From Prevotellamassilia sp. (lineage in GTDB: Bacteria; Bacteroidota; Bacteroidia; Bacteroidales; Bacteroidaceae): 32,308 nucleotides of DNA. The notes under the pieces were generated by a model. It did not search any database, had not been told where the DNA came from, and worked only from the letters and a program-made list of their open reading frames with translations. Location: NCBI GenBank assembly GCA_018383375.1, contig JAHAWW010000142.1:1-32308 (forward strand). The letters run 5' to 3'. A program made the position numbers and the translations under genes. Below are positions 20,439-30,078 of the stretch, piece by piece (position 1 is the first letter of the stretch; each line of letters starts with the position of its first letter).

Positions 20439-21788
20439 ATGGATAACACTGCTGCCGCCCAATGGGAGGCTTGTCTGCAACTCATCCGTACCCAGCTGCC
20501 AGCCACGGAATACAACACTTGGTTTGAACCTCTCGCTTTCGTCGGGTTCAAGTCGGGTCGCCTCACCGTGAGCGTGCCGACGAAATATGTGGGCGACTAC
20601 ATTCGCGAGCATCATCGCGAACTGGTGAGTCGTGCGCTGGCGCAGTGTTTCGACGCCGACACGCAACTCATCTGGCGCAACGAGGAGGTGGTGGCCCAAT
20701 GGCGCGAAGAGGAGAAACGCCGTCGAGAAGCCGACCACAGTCCGTCGCAAAAACAGGCTCCCCCACTCGACTCACGACTCAACTCACGCTTCACCTTCGA
20801 CACCTTCGTAGAGGGACAAAGCAACAAGTTGGCGCGAGCAGTAGCCCTTTCAATTGCTGAAAAACCCGGACAGACCACCTTCAATCCCTTCTTCCTTTAT
20901 GGCCCGTCGGGTGTGGGCAAAACCCACCTGGTCAACGCGCTTGGCATAAGGCTCAAGGAACTCTATCCGGAGAAGCGCGTGCTCTTTGTGTCGGCTCATC
21001 TTTTCAAGACACAATACACCGACTCCATCATCCATAACACGTCGAACGACTTCATCAATTTCTATCAGTCGATAGACGTGCTCATCATCGACGACATCCA
21101 AGAAATCACCACGGCCAAAACGCAAATGGCCTTTTTCCACATATTCAATCACCTGCAGCAAAACAAGCGGCAGATTGTCATCACTTGCGACCGTCCGCCG
21201 GTGCTTTTTGAGGGCATCGAGGAGCGTATGCTCACCCGCTTCAAATGGGGAATGGTGGCCGAACTTGAGAAACCCGACACACAATTGCGGCGCGACATTC
21301 TCACGGCCAAAATCCGCCGCGATGGTCTCTCCTTCCCCGTAGAGGTGGTGGACTATATCGCCCAAAACGTGGATAGCAGTGTGCGCGAACTGGAGGGTAT
21401 CATCAACGGCATCATGGCCTACTCGGTGGTCGACGATTGCGACATCGACATCGACCTGGCTCGCCGCGTCGTGGCCCGTATTGTCAATCTCGAGCGCAAG
21501 GAACTCACCGCCGAGGGCATCCTCACGGCCGTGAGCCGACACAGCGGAGTGAGCCGCCGCGACCTCTGCGCCAAAAGCCGCAAACAGGGCGTCGTGGCCG
21601 TGCGCCAATTGGCCATGTATCTCTGCCACAAATACACGGGCCAGAGTTACGCACAGATTGGACGCATCATCGGCGGGCGCGACCACTCCACCGTGTTGCA
21701 CGGTTGCAACCAGGTGTCACGCCGACTACAGACCGACCGCGACTTCCGTCGCTCTATCGAGGAACTTGAGGCTGCCCTCAGGAAATAA
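20439..21788 (+). CDS. dnaA: chromosomal replication initiator protein DnaA
   Basis: FNPFFLYGPSGVGKTHLVNALG, VLIIDDIQEI, C-terminal YTGQSYAQIGRIIGGRDHSTVLHGCNQV; start at MDNTAAAQW. Confidence 0.97.
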   Translation: MDNTAAAQWEACLQLIRTQLPATEYNTWFEPLAFVGFKSGRLTVSVPTKYVGDYIREHHRELVSRALAQCFDADTQLIWRNEEVVAQWREEEKRRREADHSPSQKQAPPLDSRLNSRFTFDTFVEGQSNKLARAVALSIAEKPGQTTFNPFFLYGPSGVGKTHLVNALGIRLKELYPEKRVLFVSAHLFKTQYTDSIIHNTSNDFINFYQSIDVLIIDDIQEITTAKTQMAFFHIFNHLQQNKRQIVITCDRPPVLFEGIEERMLTRFKWGMVAELEKPDTQLRRDILTAKIRRDGLSFPVEVVDYIAQNVDSSVRELEGIINGIMAYSVVDDCDIDIDLARRVVARIVNLERKELTAEGILTAVSRHSGVSRRDLCAKSRKQGVVAVRQLAMYLCHKYTGQSYAQIGRIIGGRDHSTVLHGCNQVSRRLQTDRDFRRSIEELEAALRK

Positions 21789-21872
21789 TCCACCGGCAAC
21801 CGCCAGCTACACGAAAGTTTTGTCTTTTTACAGAAAAGCCAAACGGCGTATATTTGCTTTAGCATAGAAGAG

Positions 21873-21899
21873 AAAGAGGCCCCGACGGCCTCTTTTTTT
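21873..21899 (+). terminator. intrinsic terminator downstream of dnaA
   Basis: aaagaggcc-ccgac-ggcctcttt followed by T-tract. Confidence 0.85.
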
Positions 21900-21916
21900 A
21901 TCGTCTGCGCCCCCAC

Positions 21917-21970
21917 GGGCCTTATGCGAGAAATTTCTGTCCTTATTCACGTAGCCCCGTCAATAAGGAC
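21917..21970 (-). repeat. post-terminator repeat, copy C3
   Basis: gggccttatgcgagaaatttctgtccttatt ... caataaggac; reverse complement aligns with C1 including the flanking terminator. Confidence 0.65.
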
Positions 21971-22243
21971 TGTTTTTGTGAAGCCCGTTTTTGGTGTAGA
22001 GAAAGCCTTTTTCAGACAAAAATCAAAGCCACTCGGCAAAGCAAAAAACTATTTGAAGAAAAATGACGCCGGTTTTGTCACAGACAATACTGCTTTTTAA
22101 ACAATCGGCGAGCCACAGCAGCCGTGGTCCGTCATGGCTCAATCGGACCATAAAAAACGCCGCCGGCACCACAATCGAGAGAGACTTCATTAAAAATGTA
22201 GAAAAACAGCAGCCACGCACACCCGCGCGTGGAAAAATATTGT

Positions 22244-22251
22244 TATCTTTG
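22244..22251 (+). promoter_or_regulatory. -7 element upstream of dnaN
   Basis: TATCTTTG matching Bacteroidales TAnnTTTG; about 130 bp 5' of dnaN. Confidence 0.5.
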
Positions 22252-22384
22252 CGTGGTTACACGTGGGGCCGACAGACAAGGCAGACACCGCCTCACGACG
22301 CACTTTCACACTAAACCGGATTACTCACCACAGGGCAGCCGCTCCACCAAGACGGCAACCCAAGCAAAAGACACAAAAATAACC

Positions 22385-23509
22385 ATGAAATTTGTCATCT
22401 CGAGCGCCGTGCTCTCTCAAAAACTCCAGGCCGTGGGCCGCGTCATCGCCTCAAAATCGAGCCTGCCCATCCTCGATTGTTTCCTCATTGACATTCACGA
22501 AGGCAAAATCACCATCACCGCCTCCGACAACGAGACCACCATCACCACATGGGCCGACCTCGCTGAATGTGATGCCGACTTCCGTTTCGCCATCAACGCC
22601 AAGACCATTCAAGACGCCATCAAGGAAATATCAGACCAGCCCCTCGACATCTATGTCAACACCACGACCTTCGAGATGGTTATCGAATATCAAAACGGTA
22701 AGTTCAACCTCATGGCACAAACGGCCGACGACTATCCCCAACAGCCCTCACTGCCCGAAGATGCCATCTCTGTCAACATCCCCACAGCCCGACTGCTCAG
22801 CGGACTGGGCCGTGCCATCTTCGCCACCGCCGACGACACCATCCGTCCGGTGATGAACGGCGTCTTTTTCGATGCCAAAACCACAGGGCTTACCATCGTG
22901 GCCAGCGACGGCCACAAACTGGCCATGAGCACCTTGCCCGAAGCCACCGCCTCAGTCGACGCCTCGTTTATCCTGCCCAAAAAGCCCGCCACACTCATCA
23001 AAAACATTTTGGGCAAAGAGACTGAAGACACCGTCATCAAAATCTCTGAGCAAAAGGCCGCACTCCATTCTGGCTCTTTCGTGCTCAACTTCCGCCTCAT
23101 CGAAGGCAAATATCCCAACTATAACAGCGTCATCCCGCAAGACAATCCCAACCAGGCCACCATCAACCGACCGGCCTTGCTGAGCGCCTTGCGCCGCGTG
23201 CTCATCTGCTCAAGTGCCAACAGCGCTCTGGTCAAACTGCAAATCGGCAGCAGCCGACTGCTCATCTCAAGCCAAGACATCGACTTCTCACGCTCGGCCG
23301 AAGAAGAGATGCTCTGCGACTACAACGGCAACCCCATCTCAATCGGCTTCAAGGGCACCTTCCTGCTCGACCTCCTCAACAACCTCGAAAGCGAAGAAGT
23401 CACCATCAAACTGGCCGACGCCAGCCGCGCCGGAGTCATCGTGCCGGCACCGCAAAATGAGCAGGAGCAAGTGCTGATGTTGCTCATGCCAATGATGCTC
23501 AACGACTAA
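22385..23509 (+). CDS. dnaN: DNA polymerase III subunit beta (sliding clamp)
   Basis: MKFVISSAVLSQKLQAVGRVIASKSSLPILDCFLIDI..., VASDGHKLA, FLLDLLNNLES; start trimmed to 22385. Confidence 0.96.
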   Translation: MKFVISSAVLSQKLQAVGRVIASKSSLPILDCFLIDIHEGKITITASDNETTITTWADLAECDADFRFAINAKTIQDAIKEISDQPLDIYVNTTTFEMVIEYQNGKFNLMAQTADDYPQQPSLPEDAISVNIPTARLLSGLGRAIFATADDTIRPVMNGVFFDAKTTGLTIVASDGHKLAMSTLPEATASVDASFILPKKPATLIKNILGKETEDTVIKISEQKAALHSGSFVLNFRLIEGKYPNYNSVIPQDNPNQATINRPALLSALRRVLICSSANSALVKLQIGSSRLLISSQDIDFSRSAEEEMLCDYNGNPISIGFKGTFLLDLLNNLESEEVTIKLADASRAGVIVPAPQNEQEQVLMLLMPMMLND

Positions 23510-23564
23510 GCCTATTCCACACCGGTAGCGACCACATCAAAATGCCGCTCGCGGTGTAACCCCC

Positions 23565-23622
23565 ACAGGCCGGATTGTCGGGCCACCTCCAACCCGGGCC
23601 TGACAACCCGGGCTGTTTGTTT
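23565..23622 (+). terminator. intrinsic terminator of dnaN
   Basis: aggccggattgtcgggcc ... gggcctgacaacccgggct long imperfect stem, then TGTTTGTTTT. Confidence 0.8.
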
Positions 23623-23665
23623 TAGGCTCATTCCTCCACGTTCATCCTCCCTTTTTCTTCTTCCA

Positions 23666-24436
23666 ATGAAACTCAATCTCGTCCGCCCCATCATCTTCTT
23701 CGACATCGAGGCCACCGGACTCAATCCCGGCAAAGACCGCATCGTCGAAATGTCTTATATCAAAGTCTTTCCCGACAATCACGAAGAGAGCGACACCCTG
23801 CGCTTCAACCCCGAGATGCCCATCTCGGCCGAGGCCAGTGCCGTCAACGGCATCACCGACGCCGACGTGGCCAACTGCCCAACGTTCAAGGAACGCGCAC
23901 ACGACCTCAACCACATCTTTGAAGGCTCAGACATCGCCGGCTTCAACTCCAACTACTTCGACATCCCCATGCTCGTCGAGGAATTCTTGCGGGCAGGCAT
24001 CAACTTCGACCTTTCAGACCGCCGCTTTATTGATGTGCAGAATATCTACCACAAAATGGAGCCGCGCAATCTCGTGGCCGCCTATGCCTTCTATTGTCAA
24101 AAAGACCTCAAAGACGCCCACACGGCCATGGCCGACACACGTGCCACCTACGAAGTGCTGCTCGGACAGCTCGATCGCTACGCCGACAAACTCCAAAACG
24201 ACGTGGCGGCCCTCTCGGCGTTTTCGTCACGCAACCGCAACGTCGACCTCGCCGGCCGCATCGTGCTCAACGACAAAAACCAACCGGTCTTCAACTTCGG
24301 AAAATACAAAGGGCAGCCCGTGGCCCACGTCTTCAAGACCTCGCCCGGCTACTACGCTTGGCTCATGCAGGGCGACTTCCCGCAAAACACCAAACAAGCC
24401 TTCATCAAAATCAAACTCGAGTCTGAAAAACAATAA
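23666..24436 (+). CDS. DEDDh 3'-5' exonuclease (DnaQ-like) with ExoX-type C-terminal domain
   Basis: FFDIEATGLNPGKDRIVEMSYIKV, DIAGFNSNYFDIPML, DAHTAMADTRATYEVL; C-terminal VFNFGKYKGQPVAHVFKTSPGYYAWLMQGDFP. Confidence 0.9.
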   Translation: MKLNLVRPIIFFDIEATGLNPGKDRIVEMSYIKVFPDNHEESDTLRFNPEMPISAEASAVNGITDADVANCPTFKERAHDLNHIFEGSDIAGFNSNYFDIPMLVEEFLRAGINFDLSDRRFIDVQNIYHKMEPRNLVAAYAFYCQKDLKDAHTAMADTRATYEVLLGQLDRYADKLQNDVAALSAFSSRNRNVDLAGRIVLNDKNQPVFNFGKYKGQPVAHVFKTSPGYYAWLMQGDFPQNTKQAFIKIKLESEKQ

Positions 24437-24473
24437 GCCGCCACACGGTTTGTGACCCGATTTTTCAAGCCTT

Positions 24474-25688
24474 ATGACAGACAAGCACTCTCCCCTCAAG
24501 GGCAAACATTGCGTGCTGGGCATCACCGGCAGCATAGCGGCCTACAAAGCCTGCACCCTCATCCGCCTGCTCTCAAAAGCCGGTGTCGAGGTGCAAGTGG
24601 TCATCACGCCTGCCGGCAAAGAGTTCATCACGCCGCTCACGCTCTCCACGCTCACACGCCGCCCCGTGGTGAGCGAGTTTTTTGACCGCCGCGACGGCTC
24701 ATGGCACAGCCACGTTGACCTCGGCCTCTGGGCCGACTTCATGATTATCGCGCCGGCCACAGCCGCAACCATCGGCAAAATGGCCCATGGCATAGCCGAC
24801 AACATGCTCCTCACCACCTATCTCTCCATGAAGGCACCCACCTTCGTGGCACCAGCCATGGACCTCGATATGTATGCCCATCCGGCCACACAGGCCAACC
24901 TCGAGACACTGCGCAAACGGGGCGTGGGCATCATAGAGGCCGGCAGCGGCGAACTGGCCAGCGGACTGGTGGGCAAAGGCCGCATGGAAGAGCCTGAGCG
25001 CATATTCAATTACCTCGAAAACCATTTTGCCACCTGTCAAAGGCTCGCCGGCAAGCGCGTCCTCATCACTGCCGGTCCCACGAGAGAGCGCATCGACCCC
25101 GTGAGATACATTGGAAATTTCTCGACCGGCAAGATGGGCTTCGCCCTGGCTGAAGCCTGTGCCGAAGCGGGAGCTGAGGTCGAACTGGTAGCCGGTCCGG
25201 TGAGCTTGACCACCAATTCGCCCCTCATTCATCGCACCGACGTGGAAAGTGCCGCAGAGATGTATGAAGCCGCCGCCGCGAAATTTGCCCACTGCGACGC
25301 GGCTATACTCTGTGCCGCCGTAGCCGACTTCACCCCGGCCGTCAAGGCTGACCAAAAACTCAAACGCGAAGGCGACGGCCTTACGCTCCATCTCCAACCC
25401 ACCACCGACATTGCCGCCGCGCTCGGACAGGCCAAACGACAAGGACAAAAACTCGTGGGATTTGCCTTGGAAACTAACGACGAACTGGACCACGCTCGCG
25501 CAAAACTCAAAAAGAAAAATCTCGACTTCATCGTGCTCAACTCGCTTCGCGACAAAGGCGCCGGATTTGCCTTCGACACGAATAAAATCACCATCCTCTC
25601 GGCCGACGACTGCGTGGAGTTTTCGCTCAAACCCAAAACAGAAGTGGCACGAGACATCACCGACCGCCTATGCGCACTCTTCGACTGA
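24474..25688 (+). CDS. coaBC: bifunctional phosphopantothenoylcysteine decarboxylase/phosphopantothenate-cysteine ligase
   Basis: [68 protein letters not shown]. Confidence 0.97.
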   Translation: MTDKHSPLKGKHCVLGITGSIAAYKACTLIRLLSKAGVEVQVVITPAGKEFITPLTLSTLTRRPVVSEFFDRRDGSWHSHVDLGLWADFMIIAPATAATIGKMAHGIADNMLLTTYLSMKAPTFVAPAMDLDMYAHPATQANLETLRKRGVGIIEAGSGELASGLVGKGRMEEPERIFNYLENHFATCQRLAGKRVLITAGPTRERIDPVRYIGNFSTGKMGFALAEACAEAGAEVELVAGPVSLTTNSPLIHRTDVESAAEMYEAAAAKFAHCDAAILCAAVADFTPAVKADQKLKREGDGLTLHLQPTTDIAAALGQAKRQGQKLVGFALETNDELDHARAKLKKKNLDFIVLNSLRDKGAGFAFDTNKITILSADDCVEFSLKPKTEVARDITDRLCALFD

Positions 25689-26587
25689 CCCTTTGGCTGG
25701 CACTCGCCCTGACCTTCATGCCGCAACACCTTGCGGCGCAAGAACTCGACGCTCGCGTGGTGGTGAACCACCAGCAGATACAAGGTAGCAGCACGGGCGT
25801 GTTTGACAATCTGCAGAAACTCCTCACCGAGTTGCTCAACGAGCGACAATGGACCAACCTGCAATATGCCCGACACGAACGCATCACCTGCAACTTCAAC
25901 ATCACCGTGTCGAAATACGACGAAAGCCAAAACCTGATGGAGTGTAAACTGATGGTGCAAAGCACACGTCCCGTCTACAACTCCAACTACACCACCACGG
26001 TGTTTTCCACACAAGACGCCGACTTCAAATTCAACTTCTCAGAGTTTGACAAACTGGAGTTTCGCGCCGATGTCATCGACAACGACCTCACTGCGCTTAT
26101 CGCCTTCTATGCCTACCTTATCATAGGTCTCGACATGGATACGATGGCACCACTCGGCGGCACGGAAGCGCTCACCATGGCGCAGACTATTGCCAACAAC
26201 GCCCAGACTCTGACCACCTCGGCCAAAGGCTGGAAACCTTTTGAGGACGAAAAAAACCGTTACGCCCTCATCAACGGCTATCTCGAAAGCGCCTTCGAGC
26301 CGTTCAGACAAATGCAATACAAATACTACCGCGAGGGTATGGACACCATGGCCGAGAACGCCGAACGCGGACGAGCCGCCATCACCGAAGCCATAGACCT
26401 GCTCGCACAGGCACGCACCAACAAACCAATGAGTGCCTGGCCCATGCTCTTCTCTGAATTCAAACGCGACGAAATCGTCGGCATCTACCAAGGCAAAGGC
26501 ACTGACGCTGACAAGGAAAAAGTGAGCAACACCTTCGTGCGTATCAATCCGTCGCAAAACACCTATTGGAGAAAAATCAGACAATAA
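25670..26587 (+). CDS. DUF4835 family protein (PorD-like)
   Basis: Signal peptide; ELDARVVVNHQQIQGSSTGVFDNLQKLLTELLNERQWTNLQY; located between coaBC and recN as usual in Bacteroidales; overlaps the coaBC end. Confidence 0.88.
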   Translation: MRTLRLTLWLALALTFMPQHLAAQELDARVVVNHQQIQGSSTGVFDNLQKLLTELLNERQWTNLQYARHERITCNFNITVSKYDESQNLMECKLMVQSTRPVYNSNYTTTVFSTQDADFKFNFSEFDKLEFRADVIDNDLTALIAFYAYLIIGLDMDTMAPLGGTEALTMAQTIANNAQTLTTSAKGWKPFEDEKNRYALINGYLESAFEPFRQMQYKYYREGMDTMAENAERGRAAITEAIDLLAQARTNKPMSAWPMLFSEFKRDEIVGIYQGKGTDADKEKVSNTFVRINPSQNTYWRKIRQ

Positions 26588-26630
26588 TGCCCCTACCGGT
26601 GGCTGCATCATCAGCCATCTGCAAAGACTT

Positions 26631-28292
26631 ATGCTCAAAAATCTGCAAATCGCCCACTACGCGCTCATCGACACACTCGACGTCGACTTTAACACAGGTT
26701 TCTCGGTAATCACCGGAGAAACCGGAGCCGGCAAAAGCATCATTCTCGGTGCCCTCGGCCTGCTTATGGGAAACCGAGCCGATGCCAAAGCCATTAAAGC
26801 AGGCGAAAAAAAATGTAGCGTCGAAGCCGTCTTTGATATTGAAAATCTACATCTTGAGGCTTTCTTCAAAGAGAATGACTTGGACTACGACCCTCAAGAC
26901 TGTATCGTGCGACGCGAAGTATCGGCCAACGGCAAAAGCCGGGCATTCATCAACGACCAGCCCGTATCGCTCGCCACGCTCAAAGCCTTCAGCACCAAAG
27001 CCATTGACATCCACTCACAGCACCAGAATTTGCTGATGGGACGCGAACATTTCCTGCTCGACGTGATTGACGGCGTGGCCAAAAACCAAAAGACGAAAAA
27101 CGCCTACTCCACCGCCTACGGCGAATGGAAAGAGGCTGTCAAGGCGCTCGAAGCATTAAAAAACAAACAAGACGGCGAGCAGAAAGATTTTCTTGCCTTC
27201 AAACTGGCCGAACTCGAAGAGGCTAATCTCGAAGAAGGCGAAGAGGAAACTCTCGAAGCCGAAAGCCGACTGCTCGAACATGCCGAAGAAATCAAGGCTG
27301 CCCTCTATGAGGCTGCCTCACTCATCCAAACGGCAGACCGTAGCGTCACAGACCAACTGCGACAAAGCGGAAACGCGCTCGCTGCCGTAGCGCAGTCTTA
27401 TGAAAAAGCCGACGAACTCGTCGAACGTATCGAGTCGGCCCGAATTGACTTGGCCGACGTGGCCGATGAGTTGCAAAAAGACCTGAGCCGCATCGACTTC
27501 GACCCCACACGACTCGACTTCGTCACCAGTCGCCTCAACACCCTATATTCTTTAGAGAAGAAACACCACACCGCCTCGGTGGCCGAACTCATCGCCTTGC
27601 GCGACAACCTGCGCGACGAACTCCACACGCTCGACAACTTCGAGGCCGTACTGGAAGAAAAGACAGCCCAAGTGGAAGCCTTGAGGTCTAAACTTCAAAA
27701 GGCTTGTGCCGCACTGACCACCACACGCGTCAAAGCCGCCGGCAAACTGACCGAAGCCTTAGCAACGACACTCCGACAACTCGGCATGCCCAACGTCAGC
27801 CTCGACTTGCCACTCACGGCCAAAGCCTCTCCCGACGCTTCAGGTGGCGACGCCGCACAATTACGTTTCAGTGCCAACAAAAATGTCGCTTTGCAGGATG
27901 TCTCCGAAATTGCCTCGGGTGGCGAGATTGCCCGACTGATGCTCGCTCTCAAGGCATTCGTGGCACAAGACGGCCATCTGCCCACACTCATCTTCGACGA
28001 AATAGACACCGGCGTATCTGGTGCAATGGCCGAAAAAATGGCTTGCGTGATGCAAGAGATGGGACACCACAGCCAAGTGATTTGCATCACCCACCTGCCC
28101 CAAATTGCCGCGCGCGGACAAGCACACTACCGCGTCTATAAAGCCGAAAGCGAAGAAGGCACAACGAGCCACCTCATCTCACTCACCGACCAACAACGCG
28201 TCGAAGAGATTGCCCACATGCTCAGCGGCACCGACGTGACACAGGCCGCCATAGACAACGCCAAGTCGCTGCTCCAAACTGCTACGTCATAA
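26631..28292 (+). CDS. recN: DNA repair protein RecN
   Basis: MLKNLQIAHYALIDTLDVDFNTGFSVITGETGAGKSIILGAL; EIASGGEIARLMLALK; LIFDEIDTGVSG; VICITHLPQIAARG. Confidence 0.97.
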   Translation: MLKNLQIAHYALIDTLDVDFNTGFSVITGETGAGKSIILGALGLLMGNRADAKAIKAGEKKCSVEAVFDIENLHLEAFFKENDLDYDPQDCIVRREVSANGKSRAFINDQPVSLATLKAFSTKAIDIHSQHQNLLMGREHFLLDVIDGVAKNQKTKNAYSTAYGEWKEAVKALEALKNKQDGEQKDFLAFKLAELEEANLEEGEEETLEAESRLLEHAEEIKAALYEAASLIQTADRSVTDQLRQSGNALAAVAQSYEKADELVERIESARIDLADVADELQKDLSRIDFDPTRLDFVTSRLNTLYSLEKKHHTASVAELIALRDNLRDELHTLDNFEAVLEEKTAQVEALRSKLQKACAALTTTRVKAAGKLTEALATTLRQLGMPNVSLDLPLTAKASPDASGGDAAQLRFSANKNVALQDVSEIASGGEIARLMLALKAFVAQDGHLPTLIFDEIDTGVSGAMAEKMACVMQEMGHHSQVICITHLPQIAARGQAHYRVYKAESEEGTTSHLISLTDQQRVEEIAHMLSGTDVTQAAIDNAKSLLQTATS

Positions 28293-28329
28293 CCCCACAA
28301 TCGTTTCATCCACTCCTTATATATTATAT

Positions 28330-30009
28330 ATGTATTCCACAAAACGCTTCATCACTTTGACCATTGGCTTTATGGCTGTCACCATCGTGGCCAATGCACA
28401 AGTCACCATCAAAGACGCTTGGAAGGCCATCGTCAAGGTGGTCACCTACGACGACGCCCATCAGCCGCTCCATGAGGGCACCGGGAGTTTCATCGACGAT
28501 AAAGGCACCTGCGTGGCGCCTTGGTCCGTGCTTAAAGGGGCCTCAAGTGCCATCGTCACCGACAGCAAGGGAAAAAACTGGGAGGTGCAACGCATCGCAG
28601 GCGGCAATAGCAATTACGACTTGGTGAAATTCACCACCAACGCCAATAAGGTGCCGGGCTATATGACTACGGCCCAGGAGGCCACTCTGCCGGGCCAGAC
28701 ACTCCAACTCCGTCACTACACCACCAACAAAAAAGCCACCGAGCTCGATGTGGTGGTCACCAAAACCGATGAGTATGAGAGCTATCTCTATTTGCATTTA
28801 GCCATAGCCAACGACTCCGCCCGCGTCGGGTTGCCCCTGATTAACCAAGAGGGCGCACTGGCCGGCTTCACACAAAGAGGTTATGGACCAAAAGACACCA
28901 CTATCTGCGCAATCGACGCACGCTTCATCGACAAACTCACCCTCTCGCCGCTCGGCGCCCTCACCAGCGACATGAGTGACATCCATATCGCCAAAGCCAT
29001 TCCGGAGAACGAAAGCGATGCGCTCAACTATCTCAATATGATTGCCACGGCCGACAGTGCCACCGTCATCACGGCCGCGAACGATTTCATTGCGGCTCAT
29101 CCCGACAACGCCGAGGGCTACGTCATCAGAGCGCGTAAACTGTCAGACTTGAAGCATTTTGCCGAAGCCGACAAAGACTTTGCCACCGCTTTGGCCAAAG
29201 CCGCCGATGGTGTCTCTACGATGACGCTCGACGAGGTGCATAACGCGCTGAGCTCTGCGATTTTCCAGAAATCTGTCTATGCGGCCTATGTGCCCTACGA
29301 GCCCTGGACGCTCGACCGCGCCGCCGACGAGGCCGCCGCAGCCTATGCCATCAAGGCCGCACCGTTTTATATGTTACAGATAGGGCGATGCCGTTTTGCC
29401 AACAAGCAATACGACGAAGCCTATAAGGCTTTTATGCAAATCACCAAGCCGGTTGCCGACACCGCCGGCGTCGGCGACTGGTCTGACATTGCCCGCGCCG
29501 AATGTTGGTTTTATGCCGCACGCGCTCTGGAACAGGGAGGTGGCGACAGTCTGCAAGTCATTGCCCACATAGACAGTTGCCTCGAAGTCTGCCCCAAACC
29601 GCTCAATGCCTCCACGGCTCAGTATGTGCTCGAACGTGCGCAGCGCTTGCAAGCCGCCGGGCTTTATCGCCAGTCGGCCCTTGACTATATTCAGTATGAA
29701 GCGCTTGTGGGCACGCGCAATCTGCAGCCACAATTCTTCTACATTAGAGAGCAAGTGGAACTTGAGGCCAAAATGTATCAGCAAGCCCTCGACGACATCC
29801 GCACAGCCATTGCCCGTGCACCCAAAGTGTCGCTCTTCCGTGTAGAAGAGGCTTATGTATTGTTGCGCACCAGTCAGAACGAGGAGTGCGTCAAGGCCTG
29901 CGAAGCACTTCTGAGAGAAGACGACCAGAACATGGCAGCCTATCGCTTGATGGGCCTTGCCTACATCAATATGAATCAGAAAGCCAAGGGCGCAGCCTAT
30001 CTCAAATAA
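28330..30009 (+). CDS. trypsin-like (HtrA-like) domain protein with TPR-like repeats, catalytic residues not conserved; C-terminus apparently shortened by an in-frame TAA
   Basis: Signal peptide; GTGSFIDDKGTCVAPWSVLKGASSAIVTDSKGK...YDLVKF...ARVGLPLINQEGALAGF; C-terminal TPR-like helices; frame continues AEELGDATAAAYLERYQ* to 30063. Confidence 0.8.
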   Translation: MYSTKRFITLTIGFMAVTIVANAQVTIKDAWKAIVKVVTYDDAHQPLHEGTGSFIDDKGTCVAPWSVLKGASSAIVTDSKGKNWEVQRIAGGNSNYDLVKFTTNANKVPGYMTTAQEATLPGQTLQLRHYTTNKKATELDVVVTKTDEYESYLYLHLAIANDSARVGLPLINQEGALAGFTQRGYGPKDTTICAIDARFIDKLTLSPLGALTSDMSDIHIAKAIPENESDALNYLNMIATADSATVITAANDFIAAHPDNAEGYVIRARKLSDLKHFAEADKDFATALAKAADGVSTMTLDEVHNALSSAIFQKSVYAAYVPYEPWTLDRAADEAAAAYAIKAAPFYMLQIGRCRFANKQYDEAYKAFMQITKPVADTAGVGDWSDIARAECWFYAARALEQGGGDSLQVIAHIDSCLEVCPKPLNASTAQYVLERAQRLQAAGLYRQSALDYIQYEALVGTRNLQPQFFYIREQVELEAKMYQQALDDIRTAIARAPKVSLFRVEEAYVLLRTSQNEECVKACEALLREDDQNMAAYRLMGLAYINMNQKAKGAAYLK

Positions 30010-30078
30010 GCCGAAGAACTGGGTGATGCGACGGCTGCGGCTTATCTTGAGCGCTATCAATAAATCCATTTTCTCCAG

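Noticed and set aside
25640-25665. TGGCACGAGACATCACC near the coaBC 3' end as a sigma-54 promoter for the DUF4835 gene
   Set aside because: There is no TTGC at the -12 position.
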